Shown here one piece after another: positions 1 through 11,589 of a stretch of DNA of 64,000 nucleotides (its first letter is position 1; every line of letters starts with the position of its first letter). The notes beneath the pieces were generated by a model. That model saw nothing but the letters and a program-made list of their open reading frames with translations. It made no database searches and was not told the origin of the DNA. Origin of the DNA: Culex pipiens pallens (taxonomy: Eukaryota; Arthropoda; Insecta; Diptera; Culicidae); NCBI RefSeq assembly GCF_016801865.2, contig NC_068937.1, forward strand, positions 138,148,455 to 138,212,454. The letters run 5' to 3'. The position numbers were made by a program, and so were the translations under genes.

Positions 1-38
1 CGGATAACCGAGGCTTCGGATAATCGAGTCTGGACTGA
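1..38 (-). mobile_element. End of a pogo/Tigger-like DNA transposon (cut by the window edge)
   Basis: Read on the minus strand, the sequence starts CAGTCCAGACTCGATTATCC, the kind of terminal repeat (CAGT, then CTCGATTATCCG) seen in pogo/Tigger elements. The rest lies left of the window, so neither transposase nor the second repeat can be seen. The base pair next to the end is not an obvious TA duplication, so the assignment is tentative. Confidence 0.35.
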
Positions 39-642
39 ATTTGAAAATATTACAGGTATTATAATAAAATGCCAACGGGTTAGATTAAAAATGATTACTT
101 TAGAAATAAAATATCCTCGGATATTTGAAGAATTGATGTGTTTTTCTTTGATAATGTTGTAAGAAACATGCTGATAAAGCACATAACATAGAACGAAAAT
201 GAATGACATTTTCAAAGTTATTCTTAATTATAAGACAACTTTCGATCCCAGATTTGATTAAAAAAAGTACAACTAAATTAAAAATATGCCGTCTTGTGAA
301 AATATGCAGCAACCAGTTGACGAGGTCTTATACAATTTACCTAATCTTATATAACCCTAGCGCATCCATCCTTTTGGAAGCACTTTTGAGAATGTTGGGG
401 CGATTTCTTTCATTACCCATATTTTCTAAGCGGCCAGGCCAACTGTGTTAAGTTAACCGCAAAGATAATGCATTGAAAATGATTGAGATTGAGCACGAAT
501 GCTTAATTTTGATTTAATTGGAGCGCAGGATTCTTTTTTCTACTTGATTGGGTTTAATGCCGTAGTTTTACTGCAGTTTCTCACTGAGGTGATCAAGTGC
601 TGAGGTGCTTATTTTTGCGTGTGTTCAGAACACTGATCTCAA
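39..642. other. AT-rich sequence without recognised features
   Basis: Short open frames here have no recognisable protein character. No repeat end, tRNA or promoter is visible. Confidence 0.6.
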
Positions 643-1500
643 CTAGTAGACTATACCGAGAAAAGTAAAAAAAAAGAGTGTCAGGGGTAGGGGTAGAACA
701 GCACCATAAAAGGTGAGCCACCTCCTCTCACTCTCGCCACGAAATGCAGTTGAATCCGGTCCAGTGGCAGCTGCAACTGTTGCTGTTGCTGCTGTTTCCG
801 ATCCAAGCAAAACTTCTTTGTCCGGTGGATGTTTTGCGTATAGCGTTCGGCTTTTGGCCAAGTTGATGCGCGAGAGACAGCCAGATTTAAGCCAAGGTCC
901 GTGCCGAAATTTAATCTCGGCTGTTAATCGTCTTTGTTGCTGCTCCACGTTCTGTTTACGTGTGTTCTTTGTTGTTGTTGTTGTGGTTGTTGCCTGACCG
1001 ATCTGCCGGTGAGTCTATGAAAGGCATGATCCGGTGGCAACGCTATGCGTCTCCTTTATTGGCCACCTTTCTATACATTATTTAATTTACTGCCCACTGC
1101 TCCACAGGATATGCAAGAGAGAAGCGGGGCTTGGGGAGGTGCGGAGGGGGTTGTTTTTATGCTACAATTTTCGGCTTGGTCATGAGAACAAATTTCACAG
1201 CAGGCCTTGGGGGCCATTATAGCCATTCTCTCGCGCCGCGAACGCGCTTCGGAACAACCAAAGCAGGCCGAAATTCAACGCTGCACACGCCGAGATTCGT
1301 CGAAAAAAACGAAAAATGGGTGATGATCGTCAGCAGGCTTGGTCTTGAGTTTTGCAGTGGCCAGTGGCATATAATAGACGACCATAGTAGGCGAGCAGTA
1401 TAGTTTATAACGCCAAAAAAATGAACAAGATTCAGACAGTGAGAGCGGGCTAGACGCAGCAATCACCTACCTCGCAAACGGATTATAAATCAGACCGTTA
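643..1500. other. Higher-GC, non-repetitive noncoding island
   Basis: Moderately GC-rich DNA with short trinucleotide tracts: a GCTGTT-type run near 775-800 and a GTTGTTGTTG run near 968-990. Open frames on both strands overlap each other and read as low-complexity translations of these tracts. It resembles unique intergenic or intronic DNA and could hold regulatory elements. No coding exon can be supported. Confidence 0.45.
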
Positions 1501-2495
1501 GCAAGTCATGCAAACAAGTCATGTGCACGTCTTTTTTGGACTTTGTCAACTCGTCTTTTGAAAGAAACGATGACGTCAATTAGGGGCATTTACATCTATT
1601 ATTCAATTCACAGTCTAGAAATATGTTACAAGGTGAAAGGACAGCACTAGTGAGGCAATATGATTGAAAAGTTGTTTTGTTACCAGGTGAGATTCCTATG
1701 GATATTTTTATGTCGAACTATTTTTGAAAAACACAAAATGGTACAAGGTAATAATGAAATGATTTTGACCAACATTACATTTTTTTCAAATTTATACTAA
1801 ACCTTAACGATTTTGTATAGGGGAGGTGGAAGTAAGAGGCCTAGACGAGATTAGACGCCATGCTCTTGCATTTAAACATAAATTGACTACCGTTATTCAA
1901 ATTCCTCATGATATTCTACCTTATGAATAATAAGTTAAGTAAAAAAAAATCATTGATTTAAATGCTTTTTTTATAAATAAGCAAAAGTTCTCAAAATTAT
2001 CAGCGTCACGTAATATTCGTCACCTGAAATAAACACTTGAAATATTTACTGTTTTAAACCATTCCAGAGCATATTACTAAAAGTTTTTCAATTCTTATTG
2101 TTGAATGTCCATAACAGTATCTAATACTGGACCTAATACAAATATTAGGTTTTTATGAGTTCTTCCCACAGTTATCTAAGTCACAAAAATCGAAGGCCAT
2201 CCTCAAGAGGACAAAGAATCAAACGACACATTTTTTTAAATCAGTTTAAATCAACTTATTTTTTGATTATCTGTATGTAGCGATTTCAAATACAAAAATT
2301 ATAATTTGTTATAAAGAATAGACATAAACCTAAACTGATATTTTTTAAGAAAAAAATAAGATGTCAATAAACTATTATTAAAAAAAATTAACTCGACTAT
2401 TATTCAAAGTAAAAAAAACTTTGCTCAAAAATATGCATTAACTCCCAGAAATTAATGTAAATAATGTTCTGAAAAATCTCTCATCAGCGCAAATC
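1501..2495. other. AT-rich intergenic sequence
   Basis: Long A and T runs and no open frame of note. Nothing recognisable on either strand. Confidence 0.55.
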
Positions 2496-2813
2496 TCACA
2501 AATATTTTTTTCAAAAGCTCCCCAGTTTCAAAAGAAATGAAATTTAAATAAATAGCATAGCATAGCATAGCATAACGGGTCTGCACCACGCTGTAGGGGG
2601 TGCCACAATGGTCAATTCAATATTCTTAGACAATTTGATTGCTGCCCGGTACAACCAAGAATATCTAAGAACGTAAATTTCCACACTGTGCTCCAAGGCT
2701 ACGCCCATACAGTCCCGTGGGGATTTGGGAGGGGATGTTTTTGTTGTTCACTAGTTCACAAATATTTTTTTCAAAGGCTCCCCAGTTTCAAAAGAAATGA
2801 AATTTAAATAAAT
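2496..2813 (-). mobile_element. Short SINE-like element with pentanucleotide tail, flanked by a 58-bp direct repeat
   Basis: The 202-bp core (2554-2755) begins with an ATAGC pentanucleotide run, then a unique body that is also found, in reverse orientation, at about 15256-15455 with a much longer pentamer tail. This shows an interspersed family with a simple-repeat 3' end. The core is bracketed by two copies of one 58-bp sequence (2496-2553 and 2756-2813) with a single mismatch, most simply a very long target-site duplication. There is no open reading frame. The class (SINE or other non-autonomous retroposon) is inferred from the tail and duplication. Confidence 0.55.
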
Positions 2814-3028
2814 TTTCATAAAATTACCTAAGCCTAAAAAATCCATTTAATTTTATTTTCTTAAAACTTCTAATGTTGAATGAATATGAAAACTAGCATC
2901 AATTTATTAAAAAAAAAATGAATACGGCTCATTTCTGAAAACTATAACCAAAAATACTTTACTCCTGCTCATGTATCAAATAATGTGAAAAATCACAGAA
3001 ATAAATTATTAAATCAAACATTTTTGAA

Positions 3029-3310
3029 AAATGTTACTTTTCGATACTAGTGCTAAAAGCTTCAACTTTTCAGCACCCATTTCAGTTCATCGAAAAAATG
3101 AAAAAATCTGTAAAATTGTGCTGAATAGTTTCATAAATAAAAAAGGTTTTTTTAAATATATTTATGAAGAAAAAAGCTTTTTCAAAATATATTTTTTGCA
3201 ATTCCGTTGCGAAAGTACCAAAGGACGAAACGGCCTACTTTTGTCTGCCAAGAACAACAGAATGGACAAATTTTACCTTTCTATACCAGTGCTGAAAAGT
3301 TAAAATATTC
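3029..3310 (+). repeat. Diverged copy (i) of the TTTTCAGCAC hairpin repeat family
   Basis: Contains CTTCAACTTTTCAGCACCC, a GCAATTCCGTTGCGAAAG block and ACGAAACGGCCTACTTTTGT in the order seen in the better copy at 17296-17730, but with much substitution and insertion. It is an old member of a family present at least five times in this window. No coding capacity. Confidence 0.5.
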
Positions 3311-3373
3311 AGCATTAGTATCGAAAAATTTTCTTAAATTTGTGTTATTTTGTGCATTTTATAACAACTGAGA

Positions 3374-4590
3374 TTGCTGAGCTGTGCTTCCAGTATGGGT
3401 AGAGCCAGATACCGTTGGGACTCTCCTTCAAAACCCAGGATCGGCATGACGCTCGAAGTTACGCTAGGCCAAGAAAACATTCGCGATCAACTAAGGAAAA
3501 ACTACCTTTATTTCACGCGGTTCGACGACAGTTTATTGGGCACTTCCTTCCTCACTCCTCACTAGCACGTCTCCCTTCCCACTTCCTTACTTCCTAGATC
3601 CTACCTCACACGATCCTTCTTCCTACTTCCTTGTGCACCGATGATCTGCTGCGGGGCCCCGATCTGCACTGCGGTCGTCGTTGTTCCGTCCGGATGACCG
3701 TTGAGCTCCTCCTGCAGTACGCCAACGGGGGTGGCTTCTCGGTCGTCGGATGGACCCTCCGACTTCTGCTGCTGCTTCTCGGACCTATCGCCAGCCGTCC
3801 GTGTCCTTTCTGAGCGTGTAACGGTGCTGCAGGCTTCGACGAGGCAGCGCCTCCGTCGGGATTGTCCGGGTTTGGGACACGGAGGTTACGTGGCGGCTTG
3901 GCGACGCACCGACCAACGGGTTGACGGTTGGTGGTTTCAGGGTTGGTCTGCCGGGCCGGATATGGCAATGCCAGGGCAGAAACCAACGGGGTTTCACGGG
4001 GAAACTATGGGTAAAACCCGAGAGGTCCTGGGGCAAGAGGGATTTAAAGATGGCGTTAGAGCGATGGCGGTCGGGATTAAGGTTCACTAGGGGGGTTGTT
4101 GTGGGGGATATCATCCTACCTGGGATGTCCAAATCTCGAGCAGCTCCTGCTCTTCGCTGTCCGCGGAACGTAGCACGGTTCCGGGCACTTCCTGACACGG
4201 TCAGGTTCCCTGCGGCCGCTGGTCCAACTCCGGGACACTGGCCTTCGGCTGAGATTGACGTCAGCCTTCCTCGACGTAGAATACCGGTCTTAACATGGCG
4301 CAGTCCTGGCTACTTCGTCCTGAACCCCCCTGATCCGATACCCGCCAACATTCCTCTCTTTTCGCCCTCTTTCGCCACCCCCTGCTGATCTCTCGTGCGA
4401 TGTTTTCCACGACGACATCTGGTGGTGGCTAGCGGCAACAACGCACTGCGTGGGACTGGTCGTTCTGGGAGACGTCCAGGTAGCTTTCCGTCGACAACCA
4501 CGAACATCTCTTGGCACTACATTTACACAAATACGCGACGAGTCACACCGATATCGAACACTACAGACACACTGGTTACAATTTACAAAT
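3374..4590 (-). mobile_element. GC-rich block, possible retrotransposon fragment or solo LTR (minus strand)
   Basis: A sharply bounded GC-rich island of about 1.2 kb lies between two copies of an AT-rich repeat. Read on the minus strand it has overlapping open frames rich in Arg, Pro and Ser (up to 155 codons), then an AATAAA at about 3535-3540 followed by a transcript-end-like stretch, as in an LTR or the tail of a retroelement. I see no zinc knuckle, protease or RT motif, and no clear TG...CA ends with a target duplication. It could equally be a fragment of host DNA. Class uncertain. Confidence 0.3.
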
Positions 4591-4597
4591 GGATCTT

Positions 4598-5095
4598 TGA
4601 CATAAAATTCCATTCAAAAAAGCGTTTTTCGGAATGTGTTGCATAAACCACTATAAATAGGAATTTATGCCATAAGTTGCAAAAAGAGGATTTTTTCGGC
4701 ACGAGTTGTACATCTATCCAACAAGGTTCATCGAGTTGGATAAATACGACGAGTAAAAAAAAAATCATGTTTTGCAATGAGTTCCATAAAATGATTTTTG
4801 CAATTCCCAAAAAACACCCTTTGAACAGAATTTTAGGACAAATCTCCGTGCATTGAGTCAATGAATCGTTTAAATCCAAAAAAATGTTGAAAAGTATAGC
4901 ATTTCCCAACAAGTGCTGAAAAGTTCAACATTTCAGCATCCATTTCAGTGCTGAAAAGAAGAACTTTTCAGCATTTGTTTTGAAAGGGTTACTATTCGAT
5001 TCTATTATTGTTGGTTCAGAAAAGTAGGCTGTTTCGTCGTTCAAGAATGACAGGAAAAGTAAGTAGTTTTACGACGGAATTGCAAAAAAAAACTT
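4598..5095 (-). repeat. Copy (ii) of the TTTTCAGCAC hairpin repeat, near full length
   Basis: In reverse orientation to the copy at 17296-17730. It has the block near 4660-4700 around GTTGCAAAAAGAGGATTTTT, a TATCCAAC...GTTGGATA inverted pair near 4715-4745, an inverted AAAAGTT/AACTTTT pair with GTGCTGAAAAG near 4910-4975, and a terminal GACGGAATTGCAAAAA near 5075-5090. There is no transposase frame, so it is non-autonomous. Its several internal hairpins are its most obvious property. Confidence 0.6.
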
Positions 5096-5756
5096 TTTTA
5101 GTTTATGGAATCTTTCAGCACATTTTTACGGAATTTTCCATTTTTGATAAGCATTTTTGAATGATAATAAAAAAACACATACAGAGATGAAATCTAAAAA
5201 TAAAAAAAATGTTGTTGTATCTTATCAAAGAAATTTACATTGTAATGATAAAGATCTACATTTTTAACAAAAGTGCATTGAATTTCTATTACATCGTTAA
5301 CATGCGCCACCTACTGCCAAAATTCTGAAGCAATGTTTTTCCCCATACATTCTCACGATTTTCCCAATATAAAATTCAACGATCAATAGCGACCCCTAAA
5401 CCTTAACTGAAAAATAGGCTAAATAGACACAGTTACTTATTTTCGCCTAAAGTTTTAAATTTTTCTTGTAACCCTAATGTACACTTATTTTTTAAGGAAT
5501 CTAAAGAGAAAAAAATACCTTAGACCTCAGATTTTATTTTCTTAATTGAGCCATGTTTTTGGAAACTGAGAAGGAAAAGAGACGCTTTCAACCGACAATA
5601 TTCTTATAAAATTGTCTCTTTGAAGTCGTGATCGAGCTATCTTGACGCGTGTCGCTTTATGACGTTTCTAGACTAACATTTTTGTCTCAAAACAAATGCG
5701 TTCTCTTCCATGATTTTGTGTTTGAAGATATAAATGTTGCTTCGCTAACAACATTT
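5096..5756. other. AT-rich sequence without recognised features
   Basis: No open frame of interest and no repeat ends recognised. Confidence 0.5.
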
Positions 5757-5910
5757 CTGGAGTTTTTTTTGAAAATGACCTATAAACCAAATTTTCATTT
5801 TTTGCTTTTTGGGTGTTTTTGAATACCCCTGACTCAAGGCGGTTCTAAAAACACCCAAAAAGCAAAAATTGAAAATTTGGTTTATTGGACCTTTTCAAAA
5901 AAAACTCCAG
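5757..5910. mobile_element. Fold-back MITE of about 150 bp
   Basis: A near-perfect inverted repeat. The left arm has a GGAGTTTTTTTTGAAAA start, an ACCAAATTTTCATTTTTTGC block and GGGTGTTTTTGAA; the right arm carries their reverse complements and ends AAAAAAAACTCCAG. The loop is about 25 bp. A second copy is at 10863-11020, and single ends (CAAAAAAAACTCTAGAA type) occur near 8535, 18620 and 34815, so this is a dispersed family. Confidence 0.7.
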
Positions 5911-6089
5911 ATTTTGGCAGAAATTTCTTGACAGGTTATTTTGACCACTGCTGATCAATCAATGTATCCAAGACGTCATAATTACATCCTGAAATTATAT
6001 CGATCCCGAGACTTATTTGTTTTGAAATAAAAATTTCAATTCCGACACATACAAATCGATGTATTTGATATTGCTGCTGAGTTGACATT

Positions 6090-6560
6090 TAAATGCATTT
6101 TGCACAGTATGGTGCACATAAAAAACAAGGAATCCCACACCCAAAGTTAAAGAACGAGAGGATAGTCCTCACGAAAAGAAACGTGACGAAAGTGCTATTT
6201 TGCGAGAGTATAGTCCTCTCGCGTGTTCATTCGTTCATTGGAATAGTTCATCCTATTGAGTGGCTTATATGGACAAATGACCGCCACTTAGCCACCGAAC
6301 CTTGATGGCCTATACGGCAAAGGCACGGTTCAATATGCCGAAGGTCTTGGGTTCGAGTCTCGGTGCCGGTACTTTTTTTTGACAGATGAACTTTTTTGAA
6401 GATGAACCCATGAGTAAAGTAATCTCGGTAATTTCGGGATTTATCCTATCCGTCCGCACACAGTACCATTTTACTACCGAATCGTGCTCTTTATCCTCTC
6501 GTATGCCGATGCCCAGTTCTGGGTGCACTAATATTCTATATAAGCAGGATTATGAACTAT
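6090..6560. mobile_element. tRNA-derived SINE-like segment
   Basis: Positions 6304-6370 look like a tRNA-derived RNA polymerase III head: a box A-like GGCAAAGGCACGG is followed about 35 bp on by a box B-like GGGTTCGAGTCTC. No complete cloverleaf forms, so it is a SINE head or tRNA relic, not a functional tRNA. The flanks (about 6090-6300 and 6380-6560) are non-coding. The right side abuts the 164-bp-repeat element beginning near 6563. Confidence 0.45.
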
Positions 6561-6683
6561 GCATTTTGCCTTCCTCACTGAGGTAAGGCTATAATCCTGC
6601 TCTAAAAATGAACTTCGTATAAAAACGTCGTAGACCCACCTTCATGTATACATATCGACTCAGAATCGAAAACTGAACAAATG

Positions 6684-6756
6684 TCTGTGTGTATGTGTGT
6701 GTGTATGTGTGTGTGTATGTGTGTGTGTATGTGTGTGTGTATGTATGTATGTGACC
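6684..6756. repeat. (GTGTGTAT)n microsatellite
   Basis: Tandem GTGT/ATGT units, part of copy A of the 164-bp-repeat element. The matching (ACACACAT)n tract at about 30896-30966 sits at the same relative place in copy B. Confidence 0.85.
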
Positions 6757-6924
6757 AACAAACTAGCTCATGTTTCTCGGCACTGGCTGAACCGATTTGA
6801 CCCGAACTTGTTGCATTCGACTTGGTTTAGGGTCCCATAGATTGAGTTTTATACAGATTGAAGTTTCGATAAGTAGTTCAAAAGTTATGTATAAAAATGT
6901 GTTTTCACATATATTTGGATCTCA

Positions 6925-8410
6925 CTTAACTGTATGTAAACTATGTCCGAGTCCATCATCCGACCCATCGTTGGTTAGGTTATCAAAATACCTTTCCAAC
7001 GAGTCCAAAACATTGAAGATCTGGCAACCCTGTCTCAAGATATGGCCACTTAAGTGATATTTATGTACTTTTTTGAAGCCGGATCTCACTTAAATGTATG
7101 TAAACTATGTCCGGATCCACCATCCGACCTATTATTGGTTAACTTATCAAAAAACCTTTCCAACGAGTCCAAAACATTGAAGATCTGGCAACCTTGTCTC
7201 GAGATATGGCCTCTTAAGTGATATTGATGTACTTTTTTGAAGCCGGATCTCACTTAAATGTATGTAAACTATGTCCGGATCCACCATCCGACCTATTGTT
7301 GGTTAGGTTATCAAAATACCTTTCCAACGAGTCTAAAACATTGAAGATCTGGCAACCCTGTCTCGAGATATGGCCTCTTAAGTGATATTGATGTACTTTT
7401 TTGAAGCCGGATCTCACTTAAATGTATACATTTAAGTGAGATCCGGCTTCAAAAAAGTACATCAATATCACTTAAGAGGCCATATCTCGAGACAGGGTTG
7501 CCAGATCTTCAATGTTTTAGACTCGTTGGAAAGGTATTTTGATAACCTAACCAACAATAGGTCGGATGGTGGATCCGAACATAGTTTACATACATATGTA
7601 AACTATGTTCGGATCCACCATCCGACCTATTTTTGGTTAGGTTATCAAATTACCTTTCCAATAAGTCCAAAAGATTGAAGATCTGGCAACCCTGTATCGA
7701 GATATGGCCACTTAAGTGATATTGATGTACTTTTTTGAAACCGGATTTCACTTAAATTACATTACATACGTAAACTATGTCCGGATCCATTATCCGACCG
7801 ATTGTTGGTTAGCTTATCAAAATACCTTTCCAACGAGTCTAAAACATTAAAGATCTGGCAACCCTGTCTCGAGATATGGCCACTTAAGTGACATTTATGT
7901 ACTTTTCTGAAGCCGGTATCACTTAAATGTATGTAAACTATGTCCGGGTCCATCATCCGACCCAACGTTGGTTAGGTTATCAAAAAACCTTTCCAACGAG
8001 TCCAAAACATTGAAGATCTGGCAACCCTGTCTCGAGATATGGCCTCTTAAGTGATATTGATGTACTTTTTTGAAGCCGGATCTCACTTAAATGTATGTAA
8101 ACTATGTCCGGGTCCATCATCCGACCCAACGTTGGTTAGGTTATCAAAAGACCTTTCCAACGAGTCCAAAACATTGAAGATCTGGCAACCCTGTCTGAGA
8201 TATGGCCACTTAAGTGACATTTATGTACTTTTCTGAAGCCGGTATCACTTAAATGTATATAAACTTTGTCCGGATCCATCATCCGACCCATTGTTGGTTA
8301 GGTTATAAAAAAAAACCTTTCCAACGAGTCCAAAACATTGAAGATCTGGCAACCCTGCCTCGAGTTATGGCCACTTAAGTGATATCGATGTACTTTTTGG
8401 AAGCCGGATC
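6925..8410. repeat. Tandem array, 164-bp monomer, with one inverted monomer
   Basis: The landmark GGATCTCACTTAAATG recurs at 7081, 7245 and 7409, a constant 164-bp step, and then continues to about 8410 with small indels. Each monomer contains CACTTAAGTG, GATCTGGCAACC, ACGAGTC and GGATCC. The monomer at about 7427-7593 is in the opposite orientation and is a near-perfect reverse complement of the monomer before it. Confidence 0.85.
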
Positions 8411-8480
8411 TAAAAAATAGATGAAACTCGTGTACAGCCATTGTTGTGAGGAAGGCTCCAACCACATAGGTGGATTAAGT

Positions 8481-10250
8481 TAGTTTTTATTTAAAAGGTA
8501 AAATAAAGTTTTGTGTTTCATTTGTTTAAAGGACCTATTCAAAAAAAACTCTAGAAATGAACTCATTGTAACTTGATAATTCGCCAATGAATTGAATTGA
8601 ATAACATACAATCTTCGAAATAATCTTTAAAGAAAAAAATAAAAAAGACCTGGATATTTTGAAGATTAAAAGCTAAACCAAATACAAAACGAACAATGCA
8701 AATTCTGTGCCAAATTATGCACATCACGATTTCATTCAGCGACAGCATGGGACCTCCATTCATTTTTTTTTTTTTTTGCTACTCCTGACTGTTTCTATTA
8801 ACATTTCGAGCGGCTCGTCCGGTGTACTTGAATTCAACGGCCAATTTCACAATTTCTTCCAACAAGTTCATTGACATTAGCGACGACGGGTGACGGTCAC
8901 CAACATTTGGGTTGCCAAATTTTTGAGCACGTGATTCCGAACGACGACCACAAGCTTCGAGTTTCTTCCACGCTGTGTTTGGGTTATGCTTTGGGAAAAA
9001 TGGGCCACGAACAGGGAGTCTGAATGGGCTTGAAAAGGCTCGTATCCCCGCGAAGGAAGTAGAATAAGGGGGGGAAAGAGGAGATCCACCAAAATAAAAA
9101 CAACTTTTGGCCCCCTTTTCCGAAGCGCACGAAGTTGACACAAGAAATATACATAACACTATTACACTAAAGCTTTCTTCTTTCCCCGGCGTCGTCGTCG
9201 TCGTGTTTGCTCGTGGAGGCCGAAGCCGGTCAAGTTTTTCCTACCCGGTTCCTCTCTCTCGCAGTCCGGAGCTGGGGTCCAACCTCGCCGGTGAAATGGT
9301 AATTGTGGGAAAGAGAAAGAGAGAAATTGCTCGAAGAAATTGTTATGAAAACTTGGTCCCCGGAAAGTGGGTCAGTGGTCTCGTTTCTTTCATGGCAGGC
9401 CGCCACCGCCGCCGTTGCCTCTCGCTGGAATCTCTTCCAGCCCGGCCGGTCGGGTCCTCGGTTATGGCCACGGCCACGACAGCGAAAGAGATGGTGGTGT
9501 GGTGTGAATGGGATTTTTTTTCTCTTCTGTCGTTTATTACAAAACTTTTATGGGCTGCAAAATCTCGTTATGCGTTCTGGCAGCTTGGTGTGTGAGTGTT
9601 TAATGAGGTCTTACGCACCGGAACCCGGTCTTTTTGGAGGTTCATTTAATGATTATTCTTTTTGGGAAAGCGGCTCGCTTGCGAACCTTTCTTTCCGGGA
9701 GTGTTATTTAACGGGTTCGATAGTAAAAGTAGTACACGACGACGCAGCATCTTGCGTGGCACTAATGAAAAATTTCACGCGAGTCTTTCCATCGCTCGGC
9801 AAACAATTTGCCGGTGTTTTTTTTTTTTGTTAAGGGGATGAAAATAGACTAAGCGTTTGTGTTGAGTCACTCGCTGATCCAGCGGTTGTAGGTAGGTAGC
9901 AGGCCGCACCAGCAACACGATGTTCTTCACATTATATTATTGGTGGCATTCAGCCGGAGCTTTGCATTGGCATTGACACAGTTTTCAGGCCAGTTGGAAT
10001 TTGCTTATGCGATCCGGTCCGGCGCTGGAGCAGTTGCTGGTGGTGTTGTTGTTGTTGTTGTCGTGGTTGAGTTTTCCCTCCTCTTGCCTATTTCCTTGCC
10101 ACTTTTAACCCTGTCCCTCACCGTGGTGGCACTTGCAGGTAGGTCCGAGCGGATTGAGTGCCCAATACAGTCCGTGAGTGAATGTCGGAGTCAGAAGGTT
10201 CCAGATGTCCGGTGTGCGCGCGGGGGAAATTTATGATATTGATGGGGGGT
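8481..10250. other. Unique, partly GC-rich noncoding region
   Basis: From about 8780 to 10230 base composition rises. There are short CG-trinucleotide runs (GTCGTCGTCGTCG near 9188) and a GTTGTTGTTG run near 10043. The open frames of 160-176 codons here overlap in different frames and lack any domain character, so I do not call genes. A stray MITE end (CAAAAAAAACTCTAGAA) lies near 8540. Enhancer or distant untranslated sequence is possible, but nothing proves it. Confidence 0.45.
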
Positions 10251-10862
10251 ACGTTTATAATTTTAACATATATTTTACAAGAGAAGGTCAATGAACGTTG
10301 AGGTTGCATTGAGTTACGTATGTTTTATGTTAATTTGATCAACGAACTTTGTTCTTTAGAATTCATTCATAGTTGCATTGAAAACTCTGTGCAAAGTCGA
10401 TTTAACCTGTTTTCAACAATGATTGTTGAATAAGTATTTTTTGAGTGTCAATCCATTGTTCTAAATCTAAATCAGAAATCTTCAGCAATTTTTTGAGTTG
10501 GCCGAATTTTAATATGGAATTCTAATATTTTTCTAATCATTTGCATTTTTCATGATTCGAAATTCTGTTGCAAGTAAAATCTGATTGTTAAAACTAAACC
10601 ATTTGCAATCGACTGCATATTTCATAAGCGTATAAACTGCTAATAATATTTGAAAAAAAAAACTAAATTCTTCAAAGATTTTTAACTTGCGTCTCACATA
10701 ATTTCTTGTTAAGGATGGCATTTTTTGAAACCTTTAAAATAAGCTTTAAATTTTGATTTTATTTTTAGTTTGATATGTACTCCTTGAAGCCAACAGACTA
10801 AATTAAATAGTAGGTATTTTTCAGTGAAAAACATTTACTAAATTTTTTTGTAAAAATATCAT
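10251..10862. other. AT-rich sequence without recognised features
   Basis: No coding frame or repeat boundary recognised. Confidence 0.5.
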
Positions 10863-11020
10863 GGTTTTATTAAAAAAAAGGTCCAATAAACCAAGTTTTC
10901 TTTTTTTTGCTGGTTGAGTGTTTTTAAATCCGCTTTTCTTAAGGGCAGGAAAAACGTCCAAAAGCAAAAAATAAATAAATTTGGTTTATTAAACTTTTTC
11001 AAAACAAAAATTCCAGAAAT
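10863..11020. mobile_element. Fold-back MITE, second copy of the 5757-5910 family
   Basis: An inverted repeat with arms containing GGTCCAATAAACCAAGTTTT on the left and AAATTTGGTTTATTAAACTT on the right, around a loop with GGGCAGG. It matches the copy at 5757-5910 in arm order (CAAATT/AAACCA, GAGTGTTTTT, AAAAGC) but is more diverged. Confidence 0.6.
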
Positions 11021-11385
11021 GCTATGAATTCATTCTAATATCAAAACATCCATTGATTAAAAAAAAGAGGAATTTGATGGAAGTATTGGCGTTAAAATGC
11101 ATAAAAAAATTATATTTGGCACCATGAAAGAAGCACTCTTTCCTAACATATTAAATTTGACCCGAAATATTTTGACAGGTGTAAGTTTTTGACAGATTTT
11201 TATTGAATAAATAAGATATTTCCGAGATATGTCTACAGAAATGCTTCTAAAATTCGAAGGATTCCGATAGAATGTAATGTACATATTCATCAAATTTCTC
11301 CTGAATGTTCCTTGTGAGAATCTAACTAACATATTTTGAATATCCACCACCAAAAAAATGTTTCTGAAACCAAATTTATCCGATA

Positions 11386-11503
11386 AAGGAGCGTTCTTTT
11401 ATTACAATACTTTTTTTTAATTTGCCCGGAAATTTTGCAACGTTGGGGTAGGAGGTCAAAAAGTCCAAACTTTTGCGTGACGTAATAAAAGAACGCTCCC
11501 TAT
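11386..11503. mobile_element. Short MITE with about 18-bp terminal inverted repeats
   Basis: Left end AGGAGCGTTCTTTTATTAC and right end TAATAAAAGAACGCTCCCT are inverted copies. The body of about 80 bp holds GGTAGGAGGTCAAAAAGTCC and TGCGTGACG. No coding capacity. Confidence 0.65.
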
Positions 11504-11589
11504 CTTCCCTTTTTTAAATAAACCCAAAACTCAAGCAGAAAGCACCAAGTTAAAAGAATAAAAAAACTTTTATTTACATAATTCGTCAT

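Larger units (their letters stand above)
6563..8480 (-). mobile_element. Copy A of a large non-autonomous element carrying 164-bp tandem repeats
   Basis: One end (about 6563-6600) holds the hairpin GCCTTCCTCACTGAGG...AAGGC. The other (about 8440-8480) reads GAGGAAGGC then CCACATAGGTGGATTAAGT. Between them are a (GTGTGTAT)n microsatellite (about 6685-6755), a short unique part (6756-6930) and the 164-bp array. Copy B at 29357-31083 has the same parts in the opposite orientation and copy C at 39032-39872 is truncated, so the whole is one mobile unit. There is no protein-coding frame. The superfamily cannot be assigned from the sequence. Confidence 0.65.

Noticed and set aside
9107..9833. Plus-strand open frames of 162 and 176 codons as a gene
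   Set aside because: They overlap in different frames, contain low-complexity stretches, and show no domain, signal peptide or convincing splice context.
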